Shown here in pieces: positions 58,728-64,000 of a stretch of DNA of 64,000 bases; the stretch's first letter is position 1; each line of letters begins with the position of its first letter. The DNA lies in assembly GCF_002305875.1 (NCBI RefSeq), contig NZ_CP022098.1:2976001-3040000 (forward strand). The letters are read 5' to 3'. The notes under the pieces are model-generated. The model saw only the letters and a program-made list of their open reading frames with translations, made no database searches and was not told the DNA's origin. The stretch is from Cystobacter fuscus (GTDB taxonomy: Bacteria; Myxococcota; Myxococcia; Myxococcales; Myxococcaceae). Both the position numbers and the translations under genes were made by a program.

Positions 58728-61700
58728 ATGCACAAGACACACCTCGTTGGCGCCCGCACCCACAACCTTCAATCTCTCTCCGTGGATCTCGCGGAAGGCG
58801 AGCTGGTGTGTCTCACGGGAGTCTCGGGTTCCGGGAAATCCAGCCTGGCGCTCGACACCCTGTACGCCGAGGGACAGCGCCGCTTCGTCGAGAGCTTCAG
58901 CCCCTACGCCCGCCAGTTCCTCGAGCGGCTGGAGCGGCCCCCGATGGACACCCTGGAGCCGGTGGCCGCGGGAGTGGCGGTGGACCGACGCGCGCCGGTG
59001 AAGAGCTCGCGCTCCACCGTGGCCACGCTCGCCGACGTGGAGGCCTACCTGTCGGCGCTCTTCACCCGCGAGGCGATGCCGGTGTGCTCCGAGTGTGGGG
59101 TGGAGGCGGTGCGCACCGACGCGCGCGTGGCCGCCCAGGCCGCCCTCGCCGCCGAGCCCGACGCCCCGGCGGTGCTGACCTTCCCGGTGCGCATCGCGGA
59201 CACCGCGGACTTCATCGACGCGCGGGCCCGGCTGCTCAAGGACGGCTTCCACCGGCTGATGGTGCGCGGCGAGGTGAAGGAGCTGGAGTCGCTCAAGCCG
59301 GGCGAGGCCGCGGATTCGGCGGGTGTGGCGTACGTGATAGTGGACCGGGTGAAGCTCGCGGCGGGGCAGCTCGGGCGGGTGACGGCGGCGCTGGAGTCCG
59401 CGTGGGCCCAGTCCAATGGCGAGGCGGTGGCCTTCACTCCGGCGGGGCCGCGGCGCATCCGCCGGGGACTCGTGTGCCCCAAGTGCGCGCGCGAGTTCGA
59501 GCCGGCCCGGCCCGGCCTCTTCAGCTACCAGTCGCCCACGGGCGCGTGCCCCACGTGCCGGGGCTTCGGCCGGACCATCGGCATCGACTGGGACAAGGTC
59601 ATCCCCAACCCGACCCTGAGCCTCGCCAAGGGCGCCATCCGCCCCTGGTCGGGCAAGACGTCCGAGTGGGAGCGCAAGATGCTGGGGGCCTACGCGCGCC
59701 AGCACCGCATCCCCATGGACGTGCCCTGGGGACAGCTCACCGCCGAGCAGCGCGAGCAGGTGTTGCAGGGCGAGGGCGACTACGACGGCGGGCGCGTGTA
59801 CCCGGGCGTGCGCGCGTGGTTCCGCTGGATGGAGAGCCGCACGTACAAGATGCACGTGCGGGTGCTGCTCTCGCGCTACCGCGCCTATACGCTGTGCGAG
59901 AGCTGCAAGGGCGCGCGCCTCAACGAGGCCGCCCTGGCATGGCGCGTGGGCGGGTTGGATCTGGCGGCGTGGCATGGGCTGGAGCTGGCCGACGCGCGCA
60001 CGCGCCTGGAGTCGCTGCGCACCCAGACGGGTCAGGGCGAGCTGGTGCGTCGCGAGCTGGCGGGCCGCCTGGGTTACCTCGCGCGGGTGGGGTTGGGTTA
60101 CCTGACCTTGGATAGACCCGCGCGCACGCTGTCCGGAGGCGAGGCGCAGCGCGTGTCCCTCACGGCGGCGCTGGGTACCTCGCTCACCGGCGCGCTCTTC
60201 GTGCTGGACGAGCCCACGGTGGGTCTGCACCCGGCGGACGTGGGGCCGCTCACGGGCGCCATGGCCGAGCTGGCCACCCGGGGCAACATCGCCCTGGTCA
60301 TCGAGCATGATCCGCTCGTCATCCGCTCCGCGCACCGGGTGCTGGAGCTGGGACCGGGGGCGGGCAAGCACGGGGGTCGGTTGTGCTTCGATGGCTCCCC
60401 CCAGGAGCTGGCGCGGCGCGAGGACCTGCCCACGGGCCGGCTGCTGTCGGGCACCGAGGACGTGAAGCGCGAGCCGCGCACTCGTACCGGCGAGCTGCGG
60501 GTGCGCAACGCCCGGGCCCACAACCTCCAGGGTGTCTCCGTGAGCGTGCCGCTCGGCGTGCTGTGCGCCATCACCGGCCCCAGCGGCTCGGGCAAGAGCA
60601 CGCTGATGGACGAGGTGCTCTACCGGCACCTGGCGCGCGCCCTGGGCGAGAAGGACGCCGAGGTGCCCGGCGAGGCGGACGGCGTGGACGGGCTGGAGGC
60701 CATCGAGCGCATCACCTTCGTGGACCAGTCGCCGCTCGGACGCACCTCGCGCGGCAACGCCGCCACGTACACCAAGGCGTGGGACCGGTTGCGCGACCGC
60801 TTCGCCTCGGAGCCCGAGGCCGAGGTCCGGGGCCTCACCCCGGCGCACTTCTCCTTCAACGTGGACAAGGGCCGCTGCGAGGCGTGCGCGGGCGAGGGCT
60901 ACGAGACGGTGGAGATGCAGTTCCTCGCGGACGTGTCGCTCCTGTGCCCGGTGTGCCGGGGCCGCCGCTTCAAGGAGGAGGTGCTGGCCATCCGCCACCA
61001 GGGCTGGTCCGTGGCGGACGTGCTGGAGGCGACCGTGGACGAGGTGCTCCAGCGCTTCGAGGGCGACAAGGTGCTCGCGCGCACGCTCGGGCCCGTGTCC
61101 CGGCTGGGGCTCGGGTACCTGAAGCTCGGCCAGCCCCTGTCCACCCTGTCCGGCGGCGAGGCGCAGCGCCTGAAGCTCGCGCGTGCTCTCTCCAGCGAGG
61201 CCAAGGGCTCGCTCTTCCTCATCGACGAGCCGAGCGCGGGCCTGCACGACGCCGACGTGCGCCAGGTGCTCGCCGCGCTGCACGAGCTGGTGGACGAGGG
61301 CGCGAGCGTCCTCGTGGTGGACCATGATCTCGTGGTCATGCGGGGCGCGGATTGGATCATCGACCTCGGGCCGGGCGGAGGCCGTCATGGCGGGCTGCTG
61401 GTGGCCGAGGGCACGCCGGAGCAGGTGGCCCGGGGCCAGGGCCTCACCGCGGCGGCGCTGCGCGGGGAGCTGGGCGCGGCGGCGACGCCGGTCAAGCGGG
61501 GCAGGGAAGCGGCCAAGGCGCCCGCGGCCATCGAGGTGGAGCACGCGCGCGAGCACAACCTCCAGGACGTGTCCTGCCGCATTCCGTTGGGGAAGATGAC
61601 GGTGGTGACGGGGCCGAGCGGCTCGGGCAAGAGCTCGCTCGTGTTCGACGTGGTGTTCGCCGAGGGGCAGCGGCGCTTCATGGAGACGCTCACGCCCTAC

Positions 61701-64000
61701 GCGCGCCAGTTCCTGCCCAGCATGCCGCGCCCGGACGTGGAGCGCATCGGCGGTATTCCTCCCTCCGTGGCGCTCGAGCAGCGCACCTCGCGCGCGGGCT
61801 CCACGAGCACCGTGGCCACCGTCACCGAGGTGGCGCACTACCTGCGTCTGCTGTTCGCCAAGCTGGGCCTGCCGCACTGCCCGAACGACGGCGAGCCCAT
61901 CGCCGCCACCACCGCCGAGGCGCTCTACGCGCAGGTGCTCGCCATGAAGGGGGAGGGCACGGTGCTGGCCCCCGCCGTGCGGGCGCGCAAGGGCACCTAC
62001 CTGGACGTCTTCACCGCCGCGGCCCGCGCGGGCATCGAGAAGGCCTTCGCGGATGGGAAGGAAGTCTCCACAGATCAGCCGCCCCAGCTCGTCAAGTCGC
62101 GCGAGCACGACATCGATCTGGTGATGTACCAGGGGCGCCTGGCGAAGCTGCCGCGCGAGGTGTTCGACAAGGCACTCACCTGGGGCAAGGGGGCGCTGAA
62201 GGTGCGCACCGCCGGGGCGCGCGAGACGCTGCTGTCCAGCGAGCGCACCTGCCCCGTGTGTGGCTTCTCCGTGCCGGAGATGGATCCTCGCTGGTTCTCC
62301 TTCAACACGAAGCAGGGCCGGTGCGAGGCGTGCGAGGGCACGGGCGTGCAGGGGGGCCCGGAGGCGCAGGCCGAGGGCAAGACGGAGCCGTGCCGCACGT
62401 GTGAGGGCTCGCGGCTGGAGCCGGTGCCGCGCGCCGTGCGGCTGGAGGGGTCGCGCTACCACGAGGTGGTGCAGCAGTCCGTCACCGCCGCGCTGGGGCA
62501 GGTGCGGGAGTGGAAGTTCCGCGGGGATCAGGCGCTGTTGGGCGAGCCCTCGCGCCAGGAGCTGTTGCGGCGCCTGGACTTCCTGGAGCGCGTGGGCCTG
62601 GGCTACCTGTCGTTGGATCGCAACGCGGCCACGCTCTCGGGCGGGGAGATGCAGCGGCTGCGGCTGTCGGCGCAGTTGGGCGCGGGCCTCACCGGGGCGA
62701 TGTACGTGCTGGACGAGCCGACCATCGGCCTGCACCCGCGCGACACGCACCGGTTGTTGAGCAACCTGCGCTCGCTCGTGCACACCGGCTCCACGGTGCT
62801 GGTGGTGGAGCACGACACGGACACCATCCGCGCGGCGGATCACCTCATCGAACTGGGGCCCACGGGAGGCCGGGGCGGTGGACGCATCCTCGCGGAGGGC
62901 CCGCCCGATCAGGTGTTGCAGAACGAGGAGGCCCCCACGGCCCGGGCGCTGCGCGAGCCCGCGGTGCTGGCGGCGGTGCCTCGGGGCGAGCCGGAGCGGT
63001 GGATCGAGCTCAAGGGCGCGACGGCCCACAACCTCAAGGGCGTGGACCTGCGCATTCCGGTGGGACGGCTCACCGTGGTGTCGGGTGTGTCGGGCTCGGG
63101 CAAGAGCACGCTGGTGCGTCAGGTGTTGTACCCGGCGCTGCGCGAGAAGCTCGGGCTGGTGACGGCGCGTCCGGGGGCCTTCAAGTCCCTGACGGGGGTG
63201 GAGGCCATCCGCCGGGTGATGGCGGTGGACCAGTCGCCCATCGGGCGCACGCCGCGCTCGGTGCCGGCCACCTTCCTGGGGCTGTGGGACGAGCTGCGCC
63301 GGGCCTTCGCCGCCACGCCGGAGGCGAAGGTGCGCGGCTTCGGTCCCACGCGCTTCTCGTTCAACTCGACGTCGGGAGGGCGGTGCACGGCGTGCGAGGG
63401 GCAGGGGGCCATCTCCCACGAGATGTCCTTCCTTCCGGACGTCGTCACCCCGTGCGAGGTGTGCGGGGGCGCGCGTTTCGACGCGGCGACGCTGGAGGTG
63501 CGCTACCACGGGTTGACCATTGGAGACGCGCTGCGCCTGTCCGCGGACGAGGCGAAGGACGTCTTCCATGCCCTTCCCAAGGTAGCCGCGCCGCTCACGT
63601 GCCTGTCGGACCTGGGGGTGGGCTACCTGCAACTGGGCCAGGGCTCCAACACGCTGTCGGGTGGTGAGGCGCAGCGGTTGAAGCTGGCGGCGGAGCTCAC
63701 GGCGAGCTCGCGGCACGAGCCCACGCTGTATGTGCTGGACGAGCCCACCACGGGCCTGCACCTGGGGGACGTGTCGAAGCTCATCGCCTTCCTGCACCGG
63801 CTGGTGGACCGGGGGGACACGCTGGTGGTCATCGAGCACCACCCGAGCGTCATCGCGTCGGCGGACTACGTGGTGGAGCTGGGGCCGGAGGGGGGCGAGG
63901 CGGGAGGAACGCGGGTGGCGGAGGGGACGCCGCGCGAGGTGTCCCGGCTGAAGACGGCCACGGGCCGGGTGCTGCGCTCGGTGTTCTCCGCGGACGAGCC
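58728..64000 (+). CDS. uvrA: Double-length UvrA-like ABC ATPase, 3' end outside window
   Basis: The frame runs unbroken from ATG at 58728 to the window end, at least 1757 residues, about twice the length of normal UvrA (about 940). It contains two complete UvrA modules joined by a short linker near residues 910-940, so four ATPase sites are present. Walker A motifs are [27 protein letters not shown] and GVSGSGKST; each pairs with a signature LSGGE(A/M)QR and a Walker B ([40 protein letters not shown]). Zinc-finger CxxC pairs (CPKC, CEAC with CPVC, CPVCGFS, CTAC with CEVC) are kept in both halves. Normal UvrA is a dimer that finds DNA damage, so this may be a covalent dimer. The halves are clearly divergent. 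Confidence 0.93.
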   Translation, partial: MHKTHLVGARTHNLQSLSVDLAEGELVCLTGVSGSGKSSLALDTLYAEGQRRFVESFSPYARQFLERLERPPMDTLEPVAAGVAVDRRAPVKSSRSTVATLADVEAYLSALFTREAMPVCSECGVEAVRTDARVAAQAALAAEPDAPAVLTFPVRIADTADFIDARARLLKDGFHRLMVRGEVKELESLKPGEAADSAGVAYVIVDRVKLAAGQLGRVTAALESAWAQSNGEAVAFTPAGPRRIRRGLVCPKCAREFEPARPGLFSYQSPTGACPTCRGFGRTIGIDWDKVIPNPTLSLAKGAIRPWSGKTSEWERKMLGAYARQHRIPMDVPWGQLTAEQREQVLQGEGDYDGGRVYPGVRAWFRWMESRTYKMHVRVLLSRYRAYTLCESCKGARLNEAALAWRVGGLDLAAWHGLELADARTRLESLRTQTGQGELVRRELAGRLGYLARVGLGYLTLDRPARTLSGGEAQRVSLTAALGTSLTGALFVLDEPTVGLHPADVGPLTGAMAELATRGNIALVIEHDPLVIRSAHRVLELGPGAGKHGGRLCFDGSPQELARREDLPTGRLLSGTEDVKREPRTRTGELRVRNARAHNLQGVSVSVPLGVLCAITGPSGSGKSTLMDEVLYRHLARALGEKDAEVPGEADGVDGLEAIERITFVDQSPLGRTSRGNAATYTKAWDRLRDRFASEPEAEVRGLTPAHFSFNVDKGRCEACAGEGYETVEMQFLADVSLLCPVCRGRRFKEEVLAIRHQGWSVADVLEATVDEVLQRFEGDKVLARTLGPVSRLGLGYLKLGQPLSTLSGGEAQRLKLARALSSEAKGSLFLIDEPSAGLHDADVRQVLAALHELVDEGASVLVVDHDLVVMRGADWIIDLGPGGGRHGGLLVAEGTPEQVARGQGLTAAALRGELGAAATPVKRGREAAKAPAAIEVEHAREHNLQDVSCRIPLGKMTVVTGPSGSGKSSLVFDVVFAEGQRRFMETLTPYARQFLPSMPRPDVERIGGIPPSVALEQRTSRAGSTSTVATVTEVAHYLRLLFAKLGLPHCPNDGEPIAATTAEALYAQVLAMKGEGTVLAPAVRARKGTYLDVFTAAARAGIEKAFADGKEVSTDQPPQLVKSREHDIDLVMYQGRLAKLPREVFDKALTWGKGALKVRTAGARETLLSSERTCPVCGFSVPEMDPRWFSFNTKQGRCEACEGTGVQGGPEAQAEGKTEPCRTCEGSRLEPVPRAVRLEGSRYHEVVQQSVTAALGQVREWKFRGDQALLGEPSRQELLRRLDFLERVGLGYLSLDRNAATLSGGEMQRLRLSAQLGAGLTGAMYVLDEPTIGLHPRDTHRLLSNLRSLVHTGSTVLVVEHDTDTIRAADHLIELGPTGGRGGGRILAEGPPDQVLQNEEAPTARALREPAVLAAVPRGEPERWIELKGATAHNLKGVDLRIPVGRLTVVSGVSGSGKSTLVRQVLYPALREKLGLVTARPGAFKSLTGVEAIRRVMAVDQSPIGRTPRSVPATFLGLWDELRRAFAATPEAKVRGFGPTRFSFNSTSGGRCTACEGQGAISHEMSFLPDVVTPCEVCGGARFDAATLEVRYHGLTIGDALRLSADEAKDVFHALPKVAAPLTCLSDLGVGYLQLGQGSNTLSGGEAQRLKLAAELTASSRHEPTLYVLDEPTTGLHLGDVSKLIAFLHRLVDRGDTLVVIEHHPSVIASADYVVELGPEGGEAGGTRVAEGTPREVSRLKTATGRVLRSVFSADE

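Noticed and set aside
58710-63842. A 1710-codon open frame on the minus strand
   Set aside because: It lies opposite the UvrA gene, is rich in Arg/His/Gly/Ala with no domains, and is a mirror effect of high-GC third-position bias.
57396-64000. A biosynthetic gene cluster with P450 and a UvrA-type self-resistance protein
   Set aside because: No synthase, ligase or transporter gene lies between or beside them within the window, so a cluster cannot be supported.

Overview
The window is high-GC DNA with the gene style of a fruiting myxobacterium, most likely suborder Cystobacterineae (Cystobacter, Archangium, Melittangium or a relative). The evidence is a Ser/Thr kinase fused to a long TPR array, many lipoproteins, FHA proteins, DUSAM-domain and DUF2381 proteins (families known mainly from myxobacteria), a GH19 chitinase, and a sigma-54-driven small RNA whose layout fits Pxr, the developmental sRNA of Myxococcus. 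No tRNA, rRNA or CRISPR array was seen.

Layout. 1-3.8 kb: zinc-ribbon protein (partial), then a glycan operon (UGM-like flavoprotein, GT2 glycosyltransferase, polysaccharide deacetylase). 3.8-14.2 kb: Ser/Thr kinase-TPR protein, DUF4142 lipoprotein, PlsC-like acyltransferase, atypical SDR, the candidate pxr sRNA at about 9738-9863, a lipoprotein, a very large membrane TPR protein and a small membrane protein. 14.2-26 kb: MATE exporter, chitinase, a minus-strand cluster (amidohydrolase, monooxygenase-like protein, LysR, GST), a secreted M17-N-domain protein, a two-FHA protein and a SUV3-type RNA helicase. 26-34.8 kb: small proteins, an M91/NleD-like metalloprotease, AraC regulator, PEBP lipoprotein, a wrecked GST gene and an SPFH protein.

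34.8-37.8 kb is visibly foreign: it is richer in A+T and carries two tightly coupled genes, an HD-domain dNTP triphosphohydrolase and a small archaeo-eukaryotic-primase-like protein, followed by hairpins and direct repeats. It abuts the overlapping radC-DUF3006-recQ operon. This is the best candidate for a poorly described (probably antiphage) system.

41-48.5 kb: a lipoprotein with a ChaN/Tiki-like domain behind two strong hairpins, M18 aminopeptidase, a divergent CRP/FHA-GAF-adenylate cyclase pair, and a hybrid sensor kinase. 48.7-57.3 kb is a tandemly duplicated myxobacterial cassette (DUSAM protein, Cys-rich lipoprotein, DUF2381 protein, small lipoprotein, trypsin-like protease). The second copy was split by a 1714-bp IS66-type element with a perfect 8-bp target duplication that removed the start of the Cys-rich lipoprotein; the first copy keeps only a deleted relic of the protease. 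57.4-64 kb: a cytochrome P450 and a double-length UvrA with four ATPase modules, open at the window end.
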